Assembly: GCA_037367405.1 (NCBI GenBank)
Contig: JAZKJV010004148.1
Span: forward strand, 744,501 to 808,500
Direction of reading: 5' to 3'
Origin: Ottelia alismoides
Taxonomy: Eukaryota > Streptophyta > Magnoliopsida > Alismatales > Hydrocharitaceae
Length of the DNA: 64,000 bases
Of the stretch, positions 37,734 to 49,129 are shown piece after piece; within the stretch, counting starts at the first letter, position 1; every line of letters begins with the position of its first letter. The notes beneath the pieces are model-generated. The model had not been told where the DNA came from. It saw nothing but the letters and a program-made list of their open reading frames with translations, and ran no database searches. The position numbers were made by a program, and so were the translations under genes.

Positions 37734-40285
37734 TGTTGGACGTGCGAGCCCACGACAAGCCATTATGCTATAAATGTTCTTGCAAATATCATTCCCTAAT
37801 TTGAAATTAATAATAACTAATATGTACATTAGGTCCTTTAGTACAAGTAAGGTTATGTACCATGACCATCTTAGTAATCATACAATTGTTGATTCAAATG
37901 TTGAATCATAGAGGATGGTGTTTGGATGAATATCTAAAGAGTTCGATTGAGGTGTCATCAATCACCATCAAATGATTATTAAGAGATGATCTCTACCATG
38001 AGTAGCAGATGGCAATCCTTTCTCTCATGGGTTGATATCTAACCGACTTCTTTTTGCAGGTCCAATGCATAGGAATAGAGAATTCGAAGGTGTTAGATAA
38101 GTTAGGTCAAAAGAGTTTACTTAAGGATATCGAGATAACTAAAGACCTATGTCATATGCTGTCATGATATAGGCATGCATCCTCTGACTGGAGACAGATG
38201 TGTTACTATATGTTTGAGTATGTATATTTCATAGATCGATAGGTTGATGATCTAATCAAGGTCTATACATCGGTGCGCTGGTATGCATACAAGAGCATAT
38301 GAGTAATATGATATCTAAAAGGGATAATACAGGTTGAGTTACTGAATCAGAAGACATGAGCTCACTCAAGAGATATTGGGATGAAATTCCATGCACGGTC
38401 GTCTCACTTTGAAAGCTTGACTGAATTTATAGGTTTGATATATGCTTTTGGAAAGTATATGATAAATACCTAGATATGATATATGCTTTTTGAAAGTATA
38501 TGATCGATACCGACTCCCAATGATCAAATGAGATACTTAATGAAAAAAACCTGAAGGAGACAATCTAAGTAGATCTAAAACTTTGGGTTTTTCTAGGTCT
38601 TCCAGTATGATAGATATACACGTATTCGGAATATCTCAGGGTGATGTGATCATAAACGATTGTATAACAAAGACGCTTCCATTCCGAGGGAGTAATGAAA
38701 CATGTCTGGATTTTAACGACTCCTCTAAGTAGAGAAGTGATCTATGTCCAAAGGTTGGAAAGTGATCTGAATGTGATTCAGATACAATGAGAAGATTAGA
38801 TTTGCGGCTTTGATTTAATCAAACATCTATGGGAGATCCCCGGGATTTGGATATGAGATGCGATCTCAATATCCAAGTCACTATATGTGGAATATACAAT
38901 CGCCCTATCCATTTCTCCCTGTATCTGTAGAGAAAATGCATTATTCTTGAAAGAGTTCAAGAATAATTTCATTGTTGATATTGTATCTGAGCATGGAGCA
39001 AAAATAGATAATTAAATGTTATTTAATGACTATGATAAATGTGAATTTGATACATATTATTTGGGCTCATGAGAATGGACATCCAAGATGATTAAATGTG
39101 ATTTAATTATCAAGGATGTGAATAATGAGGATAACACTATCCATATTATTCATGGATATTATTAATGTGATTTATAATATGTTAGAGAGATATAATTGCG
39201 ATTTGTATTTGTGAATTAATAGTTGATGTGAATTGGATTAACATTGAACATTTAATTTTAAATATTATTTACTATGTGTGAATTGGATTCACAGTTTATT
39301 AATGACATGATTGAAATTATCACAAAATAATTTGGAATGAATTTTGTTAATAATCATGTAATAAAAGTTATTGCATATGTGGAATTATTGTTGGAGAATA
39401 ATACCTCAACAAAATTGGAATGATGAAACCCTCTTGCCATACAAGGGTGGACGGCCAAGTTGAGCTCTATCAACTTGGTGACTGTCCATTCCTTATATGG
39501 AATGGGGCTTCATTCATTCCAATCTATCCTTGCTCATGTGAGTTAAATTGAATATATTGATTGATTTTAATATATTTAATTTAATTAAAAGCCAATAATT
39601 TTTTGTTGGTAATTAAAACACAAGAAGATCATGGCTATTGATTGAAATCACAAATCAATCTCATATATTGAATTTATGAGCACATGGATCGTGATTCACG
39701 GACATCCAAAATAGTATAAATAGAAGGGTAGCTCTAGCCTTTTTATTGGTGCAAACGGAAATACAACAATCTCTCTCTCTCTCTAATTCTCATGACCGCC
39801 CCCTCTCAATCTCAATATGTGTCCATCCACTTGTTGACCTTAAAATCCTCGTATCAGTCGCATCGCTGTTATGCTTCCAGATCGACTACTCATGAATCTT
39901 TATCCCCTTTGGCGCATCTCGCTCGAGAAGAAGATGTCGGATATCATGATATGAGATCAGGAGATTCGTTGCTTGGATCATCAATATGGATTGCGAGGAG
40001 CATGCGTTTCATCAACACGCTCGCAAGCGTCTCCTCTGTCGGATTGGACTTGAGACAGGAGGTCTCTTCCTTCATAGACTCGATCGTCACCACACTTCAA
40101 GAGGTAACTCTAATACCTTTTTTTGGTTTAGATGAAATGATCCGAGAAGTGTTCTCGGATCATGTATTTTCATCGCTTTTAATTTTTTAAATTCCGCTGC
40201 ATGGAGCAACTAGTGCGTCCCCGATCGCATATGATGCGGTCATCACGCTTCCTTGATACTCTTAATTATATTACCATATCCTTCA
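37734..40285 (+). mobile_element. Copia C 5' LTR
   Basis: It runs from TGTTGGACGTGCGAGCCC to CCTTCA (2552 bp) and is followed by a decayed primer site. A TATA box (TATAAATA, 39715-39722) and a CT tract (39770-39784) mark the promoter. The preceding target sequence is GACAT (37729-37733). The other copy is not found because gypsy K truncates the partner LTR. Confidence 0.9.
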
Positions 40286-40287
40286 AG

Positions 40288-40300
40288 TTGTATTAGAGCC
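40288..40300 (+). other. Decayed primer binding site of copia C
   Basis: TTGTATTAGAGCC is TGGTATCAGAGCC with substitutions at the second and seventh bases, lying two bases after the LTR. Confidence 0.75.
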
Positions 40301-42282
40301 ATAGGTAGGAGGTTTTGGATATGCTCCATAAACCTAAGATGACACGAGGATTTTTGATTGTGGGAATTTTTCATCGCATTTTGTTTGGCAACCCTGTTTT
40401 GTACAATTTTTTCACCCTATTTAAGTGCTTTAAATACGATTTTATTATTTGGTTTACGATCCAATTAAATTAGCAAATCATAGGACTTGAGTTTGCGTGA
40501 TTTGGAATCTGTTTTCTCAAGTAATGATTGTTTTAGTGGACATGTGTCCACTGCTAAGGGGTATTTTGGAACGTAATCAAGAGATAACCATAGGTTTAAA
40601 ACACCTAGAAATGCATATCTATCACTTGGATTCTATTGCAAATCAAATTGATTAATCAAAGAAATTTAGTTTTCTTGATTTGGAGTTTATTTTGCTCAAG
40701 ATTTGTTAGTTTTAGTAAACATGTGTCACTGCGGGAAACTTAACAAATTTGAACAAGAATCTTGTGATTGTTATTCAATTAATTCACAAAACTTAATGGT
40801 TAATGTTCTAGAATAATTAGTCATTAAATATTTAATAAAGATAATTATTTTTGAATGACCATAACCAACATGATAAGATAATGTATCTTGATTGATCTGG
40901 TTATAATGAACTTTTCAACAAGCATTGATACTTGAATAGGATTGGGGATTTAACAAATCTCCTAATAATATTAATAAAAATGGTTTTGGTAAATATTATA
41001 TTGTATAACTTCTGTTGAAAGATCGAATATCATCTCAAATACAATATGATCAAATCACATTATCCTGACCTAAGACGGATATGGTGTCTAGTATGGGATC
41101 GTTGGGGTACCAGGTTGCTCCATGAGCGGTCTGTCCTACATCCTGTGCATATTGGCCAAGACAATGGTTAAGGAAAGGATAATGCTTGAAATGATCATGA
41201 GGTATTTTTCTAATTATTAAAGTTTGAATAATACGTATTTTAAGATTATACCATCCTACAAGTAACAATGAAGATTGTTTATCGGTTGATAAATTGGATT
41301 GATAATTGATTTAATATGGCTGACTTAATTATATCCAATTATAACACTCTATTATGAATAGAGCTGTTATTTCTCTTGGAAGAATTAATTATGCGAATTT
41401 GATTCATAATAATTAATTAAAATTTGAAAATGATATGGAGTATCACATAAGTGACATCCATGGTCTTCCCTCAAGGTGAAGGGCTTTGTCGCTAGGAATT
41501 GTATGTAGGAGATGCCCGTCCAAAGTGGCAACTCCTGCATACAAGCGCATCTCGATCAGGCTCTTTGATTCTCAATAGAGTAACACTGTATGCGTAATGA
41601 CCCCAATATCGGTTCCTTATATTATTGGGGAGATATTGGATTACGCATAGCGAGTTCTATTCCAGTTGACAGTTGGTTCAATTAATGATGGGTCAACGTT
41701 TCCTAAGGGGTGGTGGGCCCGATGTTAAAGATTGAATTGGGAAATGCAAGTCAGACTTGCAAGGCAGAATTAGTTCCTACTTCTTTTTATCTAAGTTACA
41801 GTTTCTCATACTATTGGGATGTAACAAAGATAAGAAAGGAGATCCTATATCTTGCTTGATATATAATGGTAAGTATATCTCTTGCTTTGAAAAAGGGAAT
41901 GAAATTTCAGAGTTGACAAGGCAAGAGAACTTTGATATAAAAACTCCTAAATCAAAATAAATTATGTATATATGCAAATTATCTTGTTTCAGATAACCTA
42001 CATTAAACCCACTCAAAATCATACTCAATAATAACGAGTAAATTCTCATGAATTGGACTCATGATCAAGATATTGTACTTGTAGTTGGACACATAATGTA
42101 TGTGTTTGCAATGTGCAAGTTTCCTCGTAATAATGAGGAATGATAATTAAATAGACAATATGACAACAACCTATGGTTTGTGTGTCTATATAGTCTTGAT
42201 CTCTCATCGAATGTGCTTTGGAAGTATCATATTGATGATGATCGTAATTATCTAAAATCCTTATAAAATCTAAGAAGATGTT
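40301..42282 (+). mobile_element. Copia C leader
   Basis: It is homologous to 1-1787 (minus). Non-coding, with the 61-nt hairpin at 41589-41649. The few short frames overlap on both strands and have no recognisable product. Confidence 0.7.
41589..41649 (+). promoter_or_regulatory. Conserved 61-nt hairpin in copia leader (copy C)
   Basis: Outer arms TATGCGTAAT and ATTACGCATA pair perfectly over 10 bases. Inner arms CCCCAATA and TATTGGGG pair over 8. Internal loop is 2 and 9 nt and terminal loop 14 nt, identical to copy A at 446-506. One outer pair changed from C-G in A to T-A here and another from G-U to A-T, keeping the stem. Confidence 0.6.
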
Positions 42283-44429
42283 TTGGTAGACATATGCGCT
42301 CTTAACCATTTTATCATGAATAACATTGTTCACTATATTATGCAGAATGGTGGCTCGCTAAGCGAAGATGTACTCAAAATGTTTGAGGACCTGCCTGAAC
42401 CAAAGTCTTTGAGAGTTAAGACGGATGTAGATATGATGAGTGTCATCATTCTACTGTCTATACTCAAGTGATTCATTAAGCTTCATAGGATTCATATTGT
42501 CTGAATTGAATGAAGCATGTATAAATGTTGAAATACTCTTATATTGAAATCTTTTGAGTTCAACATAAGAAAATCTTTATCTTAAGCAATGGTTGTTTAT
42601 AGATGAAGGAGGCATAGTGGAAGCATGGGTTTGAACCAAGTGAGAAGGAAAGTCAAAGAGTTGACTGTACTTTCGTGGCTTCCATATGACATCTAAAGAG
42701 TTAGATGAATGCCAATACTGCAATGAGCTGATGTAGTGATAGTATGACTATCTAGACTATCTAGGATCCTTAGAGAAGGACTCAGACAGTGCATCAACAT
42801 ATTATACTTCTACATATAATCATTGATATTGACTTGCTTATTAGATAAGATCAAAGTCTAATAATTGATTCTCAATCTTCTAATAACACTTGCAATTAAT
42901 TGCATATATTTTAGAAGACTAGAAAATTTTATCTTAAGGTTTAATAGTCATCCACATGGATATTGATGCAATTGTTTCAACAATCTCTATTGGATAGATA
43001 GACTACATATTTTCAGTGGGGAGTCCTTAGTCTTAGAGAACGCCTCTATGACCTAGATGATAAAATACATTCATTGTTTATTTCTAAATGTTGGAAATGA
43101 ACATGTATTCTGGAATATACCTATCATAAAGAGTTATGATGGATATATTTTAGATAGTAATCTAATATCTTGAGGACTCTACTAAATTACAAAATTAATG
43201 AATAGTTCATTAACATTTCTAAATACTGAAAATTATACCTTAAAAGATCAATAGGAGGATCAAGATCATTTGATAATGATATGGCATCGAGTCTTGGACA
43301 TATATCTGTTGATGAGACAATAGACTAGTAAGAGATGAAACTTTAGATTATCTAAAGGTTCAAAGCTTACATACATATGAATATTGTATTCAAAGTAAAA
43401 ATGTCCAATATAGTCTTATCTGCGAATGGTGTAAGATGCCAAGGTATTCAAGATCTCATGCATATTGATGTATGTGGATCATCTACATCATAATAATCAT
43501 TAATGATGTGTGATATCAACTAATTATTTTTTTGTGATATGAGATTTCTTCCCTTCACCTTAGAACCCTTTGAAATATTCAAAGATATCACATTTTTTGT
43601 TTAGAACCAAAGTTAGAAGGAAGATGAAATGAATTTGATCTAATCTAGGTTGCAAGTACCTATTAGATTAATTCAAGGAATACCTTATGGAGAAAGGAAT
43701 ATCTTTCCTATCTCATTCCACCTAATACACCTAAACTCAATAGAGTTGTAGGGAGATGCAATTGAGTCATGTGACTTGATTTGATCAATGATGAATCTTA
43801 CCATAATTACCTATTAGTTTCTATGTATATATGTAGTGGAGACTGCAATATATATCCTTAAATAGATTATGTGCACATATAACCTCAAAAACCCTCATAA
43901 GCCATGGTTTGGACCCTAGCCTAGTGTTAGACACTTGAGGATTTAGAATTGCTTGATCCATAACCGTGTCATGGATGTAAGTAAGCTGGAATCTAGCACC
44001 AGAGAGTGCTACTTCATTAGGAAAATAAAGGACGGTATTGGATGCCTACTTTATGACCTTGAGATTCTCAAAATATTTCATCTCTAAGAATACAATTCTT
44101 AGAGGATGACTTTATTGAGAATCACGATGAAAATGAAATATAGGAACTCATCAGATCTTGTGAAGATAATGAGGATCCTAAAATCATAAACTAAAGGTAT
44201 AATTAAAGATAAACCTCTCATACCTCTTCATATAAGTTTGAGGGTGATATGATCACCTATAAGGTATGTATTCCATGTGTTAGAGAAATCTAACAATGAT
44301 CTGACTTCATGTGATGAAGCTTCTAAGGATCATGACATGGAAAGATGGGTGTTAACAATAAAGTCTAAAGTTAACATCATGTACAAGTGTTGTATATAGA
44401 CCCTCAAGAATCCACCTATAAGGATAAGA
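42283..44429 (+). pseudogene. Copia C gag to integrase, heavily decayed
   Basis: Only scraps can be read. A VFWNIPIIKSYDGYI-like stretch near 43100 resembles the region before the GAG-pre-integrase domain. An IWHRVLD segment near 43280 resembles WHxRLGH. The MYVDHLH segment near 43460 resembles HTDVCGPM at the start of the integrase core. Frames change every few dozen codons. A short frame at 42283-42471 may be gag, but I cannot confirm it. Confidence 0.5.
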
Positions 44430-45265
44430 CCCACTAGGTAAATGGATCTTAAAGAGAAAGAAGGAACCTGATGAGAACGTAGAGACCTTCAAAGCAAGGC
44501 TCGTATCCACAAGATACACACGAAGAGAAGACATCACTTACGATGAGACTTGCTCTTCAGTGACCATGCTTAAACCCATCACAATATTGCCAACTATAGC
44601 TACACAACTTAACATTGACATCTACAAGATGGAAGTCAATATTGCATTCCTCTATGAATACCTCAACAGGGATATTCATATGAAGTGGCCCCAAGGATTC
44701 ATGGTTGAGGAAAGAAAGGTGTGAAAGATAAAGAAATCCATCTATGGACTTAATAAGCTTCTAGTTGTCAAAATCTTAGATTTAATGAAATTATAAATGT
44801 TATGATTTCATACAAATCTTGATGAGCCATGTGAAGCTTAGTGGGAGTGCCATCGTGTTCATCATGCTAAGATGTATATAAAGTCCTAATCATTTGGAAT
44901 GATATAAAGACGATAATAAGTGTTTTTTTATCTGGCTATTTCATACCTTCTCAAGGATACCTTTTAGTTCTTAGTTCTGAAGATGTTTAGAAGAGAAGAA
45001 AAGATGGTATTGGGATAGTCACAATAGTGGTACACATTGGATATGTTATATTTTTTTGGAAAATTCCATGGAAGGCTTCTTCTCCTTAAGATATGGTACT
45101 GACCTGTCTAAAGGGATGTCACCTCGAAGAGTTAAGGATGTGAATACCAAAACTACATGTCGTAGTAAATCAGCTTTGGGAAGCTCAGACTATGCTAGAC
45201 ATGTACAAAAGGTCAGTTGTCTGCCATGTAATGGGAGTAGTAAACTGTTAGTAATCCTACTGTAG
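44430..45265 (+). pseudogene. Copia C reverse transcriptase/RNase H remnant
   Basis: Readable pieces include ETFKARLVSTRYTRREDITY, MLKPITILPTIATQLNIDIY, KMEVNIAFLYEYLNRDIHMK and KKSIYGLNK, which align with the fingers and palm of Ty1/copia RT. The usual QMDVKTAFLNG has become KMEVNIAFLYE, so the first catalytic Asp is lost. The YVDD region is not recognisable. The open frame 45056-45265 holds the RYGTDLSKGMSP motif before RNase H. It aligns with copia B at 4299-4501. Confidence 0.78.
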
Positions 45266-45758
45266 AGATAAAACACTTGATTGCAATAATAACAATATAT
45301 TCAAAAAGGATAAGAATTTTAATATAATGATATCAAAGTCTTATATTCAAGAACTTAAGACTTTATAGATGGTGATATAAAAAGGTCTTAATTATAGATG
45401 CCTTATAAGACATAAGACTAAATCTTAGTCTTAGGAGATAGAGATCTTCGGGAGTAAGGGTATTTTGATAAGGATAATTGAAATTACACACTGGTTATAA
45501 CAAATATTGAGTTGTAGTGTCAGAGACACTAGAACTGCTTTAAAATTGAGTATTGGTTGCATAAGATGCAACATTCGCATTGGATGTGAGCACTGTTACT
45601 AGGAGATATGCAAGTACCATAAAAGGACCTATTGTAGTCTCTCGGGAACGTAGTGACTAGTCAGATTACCTATCTATTTTTCTAAATATCTTATGATTAG
45701 CACATGAGTGTCGTTTTAAAGATTAGGCCATTAATGGCTCTTTAGGCTAGTGGGAGAT
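45266..45758 (+). mobile_element. Copia C 3' untranslated region and polypurine tract
   Basis: It is homologous to 4502-5011. It ends with AGTGGGAGAT (45749-45758) before the 3' LTR. Confidence 0.8.
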
Positions 45759-46422
45759 TGTTGGACATGCAATTCCACGGCTAGCCATTATGCAATAAAT
45801 GTTATTGCAAATATCATTCCCTAATCTAAAATGAAGAATAACTAATTTATAGAATAGACCCCTTAGTACATGTAGGGTTATGTACCATGGCCATCTTAGT
45901 GATCATACAACTGTTGAATCAAATGTTGAACCATAGAGGATGGTGCTTGGATGAATATCTAAGGAGTTAGATTGAGGACTCATCAAGCATCGTCAAACGA
46001 TTAGTAAGAGATGATATCTAGCCTGAGTAGGAGATGGTTATCCTTTCTCTCATGGGATGATATCTAACCGACCTCTTGATGCACTTCCTCTGCATAGGAA
46101 TGGAGATTCGGAGGTGTTAGATAAGTTAGGTCAAAAGAGAAGACTTAATGAGATCGAGATAACCAAAGACTTATGTCGTATGCTGTCACGATATAGCACA
46201 CATCCTCTGACCAGAGACAGATGTGTTACTATATGTTTGAGTATGTATATTTGACATATCAATAGGTTGATGATCTAATGAAGGTCTATACACCAACGTG
46301 TTGGTGTGCATACAAGGGTATATGAGTAATACAATCTTTTAAAGGGATCATACATGTTCATTTACTAAATCAGAAGACATGAGATCACTCATGAGATATT
46401 GAGATCAAATTCGATGCACAGT
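45759..46422 (+). mobile_element. Copia C 3' LTR, first part
   Basis: It begins TGTTGGACATGC and follows the C 5' LTR until position 46422, where gypsy E starts. The last five bases (ACAGT) reappear as ATAGT at 60203-60207, the target duplication of E. Confidence 0.9.
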
Positions 46423-47767
46423 TGATAAATCTCAGATTCATCACTCTAAATCTCATTAATTAAGCCAAAATCCCTCAAAATCATCAACATTTTTCATCAC
46501 TCTAAATCTCATTAGTTAAGCCCAAATCCCTCAAAATCAGCAACATTTCAGCATCTATTAGGCATAATTATCATTCATGCATGTTTTCATAAGAATTGCA
46601 TTTTATCTCTTATTTTTGCACAAATAAGATGCCAAAAATCCTAAACTAAAATTGACTTGTAAATAGCCTAACTTCCCTGATTTTTAATTAATTCATGATA
46701 ACTCCGAATGACCCAATATCCATTGTGTACATATCACTAAGAAGAATAAATACAAAAAAAATCACTAACCCAAATAAGTGGACCAAAACCCCAAAAACTA
46801 GTTTCAGGATTTCCTGACTAAATCCCTCATATCTTCCTCATCCAGTGTCCATTTTAATCCTTCACTTTTTAACTAATGTACATTAAATTACCTTCAAAAC
46901 AAGACCAAGTTCAAGTGAACCAGAGCTCATATGTGAATGTTGGGTTATGAGCCTCTTTTGTACATTTTGTATTTTAGCTGATTATGACCTATTATTTTAT
47001 GTATATAATTAACCTATTTTAGTTTATTTCTTTTTCATTTGTCTTCTTTGATGAAAGTTTTATTAAAACGCGTAAAATTACAAATCCAAATTGAGCTTGA
47101 AATCAAAGAAACAAATTGGGTCCAAGTCTTTACTAACTGCTTGTACAAATTTGGTCTTTTCATATTTTATTTTATTTCTTTTTTTCTTAATTATTAAAAA
47201 TCCAAAAAATTAGATTAATGTGTAAATATTTATTTTTGATTTTATCATATTTTTTCATTTTTTATCAGGTTTAAAAATGACAAAAAAGTATAAAACACGA
47301 AATCAAGGTATTCCATGTACATGTGATATCACAAAAATACCATTTTGTGCAATTGATCGATTTTTATTTTGATGTCTTCATGAAAGTAGTATATCTCATC
47401 GAGATGAGCAATTCTCATGAAGAAATATTTTTGATCCGAGGCCGTTTGCTATTTATTTTGGATTTTACAAAGTTTTTATTTGTTAATGTTTGTGGTGCTG
47501 ACATGTGGCCGCTCCTGGAGCAACCACGTGTCAGCCTTTTTTCAAATTTTCATTAATTTGTTTTTATAAAAAAAATTAAAATGACCCTGCACGTACGGGG
47601 AACGTACCTTCCACGCAAGTGCCCAGCACGTGCCGCGCCTCTTCCCCCAAATCACCACCACGCGTCAACCATCTGGGCCATCCTATCTTCAGGCGATTGG
47701 ACGGCCCAGGGTCTGTCTTCCTCCTTCGATTCCTCCACCACCCAGGATCCCCGAAATCACCAACAAT
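46423..47767 (+). mobile_element. Gypsy E 5' LTR, lacking its 3' two-thirds
   Basis: It aligns with the 3' LTR (56833 onward) up to about 47757-47767, next to CCCGAAATC. The TATA box, GC-rich R/U5 and primer site are absent. A 56-bp tandem duplication unique to this copy starts at 46441 (second unit 46497). The promoter-distal inverted G-box pair is retained at 47497-47535. Confidence 0.85.
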
Positions 47768-48377
47768 GGCTCCATATAACGATTCAAAAATTGCACCATC
47801 TTCAGTGATCACCTAATTAAAATTAGGACTGTTAAATACAATTGATCTTAAAAACCCATAAAATCAAGAATTCTTGCGGTAGAGCAACCCCGACATTGTA
47901 TGCTTTATCTTGCAGTGAGGAGACAGATGCACACTAGGATAGAGCCAAGCCTGGATTTTTATATTAACTATTGATTCTACCAAAAATGATTAGCTACTTC
48001 TCAGTGAGGATCTAACGGGTAGTCGATAAACGATCCGGATTTCCTTAACAGAGTTTGTGGTTTAGAGGACACTGCGTAAGGCTCCGTCCTCAAGTAAAGG
48101 GTAGACATTCTACGATCATTACTTACTCCGATACTATCTAAAAGTAGGTGCAACTAGTCGTAAGAATTCGTGACAGTCAGTAGGGAAATGCAGGCACCTA
48201 ACAGCTCGTTTAAATGGCTTGCAAGATTTGTATTCTCACCAATTAAAACAGACAAGATAATTGGCCGAACCCTCACGATCTACACTGAGTGAGTTGGTGA
48301 AACAAACCTTTGTATTGTGTTTGAATTGTGCGTAGAAACTAGATAATCAACGAATACCGCACACTTGTTTCTAGATC
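47768..48377 (+). mobile_element. Gypsy E leader remnant
   Basis: No primer site is found. The blocks CACTAGGATAGAGCCAAGCC (47931-47950) and CTAACAGCTCGTT (near 48200) match the F leader in the reverse orientation, which places the deletion junction between 47767 and about 47900. Confidence 0.7.
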
Positions 48378-49129
48378 ATGAACCTTAAACCTCTTGTTGA
48401 TCTGTTAAAATCGAGAATGAAAGATTGTGGTAATTCACATTTAGACTCCGCGAACCCTACTCTGACCGCCACAAACTTTCCAATCTCAAACGTTCGGAGG
48501 TACTCTTACTCAGGACCACCTTGGGTTCATGGACACCTTTCCGGTGAATCCTATTCTTATGATTCTTTCATCTTCTTGGAAGGAGGTCAATCCCATACTC
48601 TTTCTTTATCTCCCGATCCGAATGAAGGAGACTCTCACCTCGATAACTCTGATTCTGATTCTTTCAAGTCTATTGACCTTGATTTCTCACATTCTAAAGG
48701 TGAAAAGAAAACTACAAAGAAGATGCCTCCCAAGTTGCCTCCCAGAAAAGACCATGAAGAAGAACCCAATGAAGATCCAATACAGATGAATTTTGCAAGA
48801 TTAGCTGCATCTGAGCAGTAACAACTTTTACTGAGAGAGCAGCTAGAGTAGTTGAATGCTAGGGGAGAACCGCCAATGGAAGCCACAAATAATCCTGAGC
48901 AGTACAGAGTGAGGAATTATTTGCGGCCACCTCAGCCAGAGATTAACTATGAACTGAAGCCACATTTCCTGAGTCAATTACCACAATTCCATGGTAATGC
49001 GACTGAAGAGCCATATGAATTTTTGCGAGACTTGGAGCTAATATGTTATAATCTGAGGCACCCACAATTAAGCCAGGACTACATTCGTCTCACTGCACTT
49101 CCTTTCGCCTTGAAAGGGAAGGCATATTA
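48378..49129 (+). pseudogene. Gypsy E gag, N-terminal part
   Basis: The open frame from 48378 contains KKMPPKLPPRKDHEEEPNED, QMNFARLAASEQ, then TAA. The same frame goes on with LLLREQLE, TAG, and LNARGEPPMEATNNPEQYR, PQFHGNATEEPYEFLRDLEL and LPFALKGKAYY. F reads LLRAQLGQLN at the matching place, so both stops replace Gln codons (CAA to TAA, CAG to TAG). The coding sequence is cut after GKAYY by solo LTR J and resumes at 51784. Confidence 0.85.

Noticed and set aside
41501..41556. A second possible hairpin in the copia C leader (TGTATGTAGGAG with CTCCTGCATACA, 12 bp with one wobble)
   Set aside because: The matching stretch of copia A (about 555-595) keeps the first arm but has lost the second, so the stem is not conserved.
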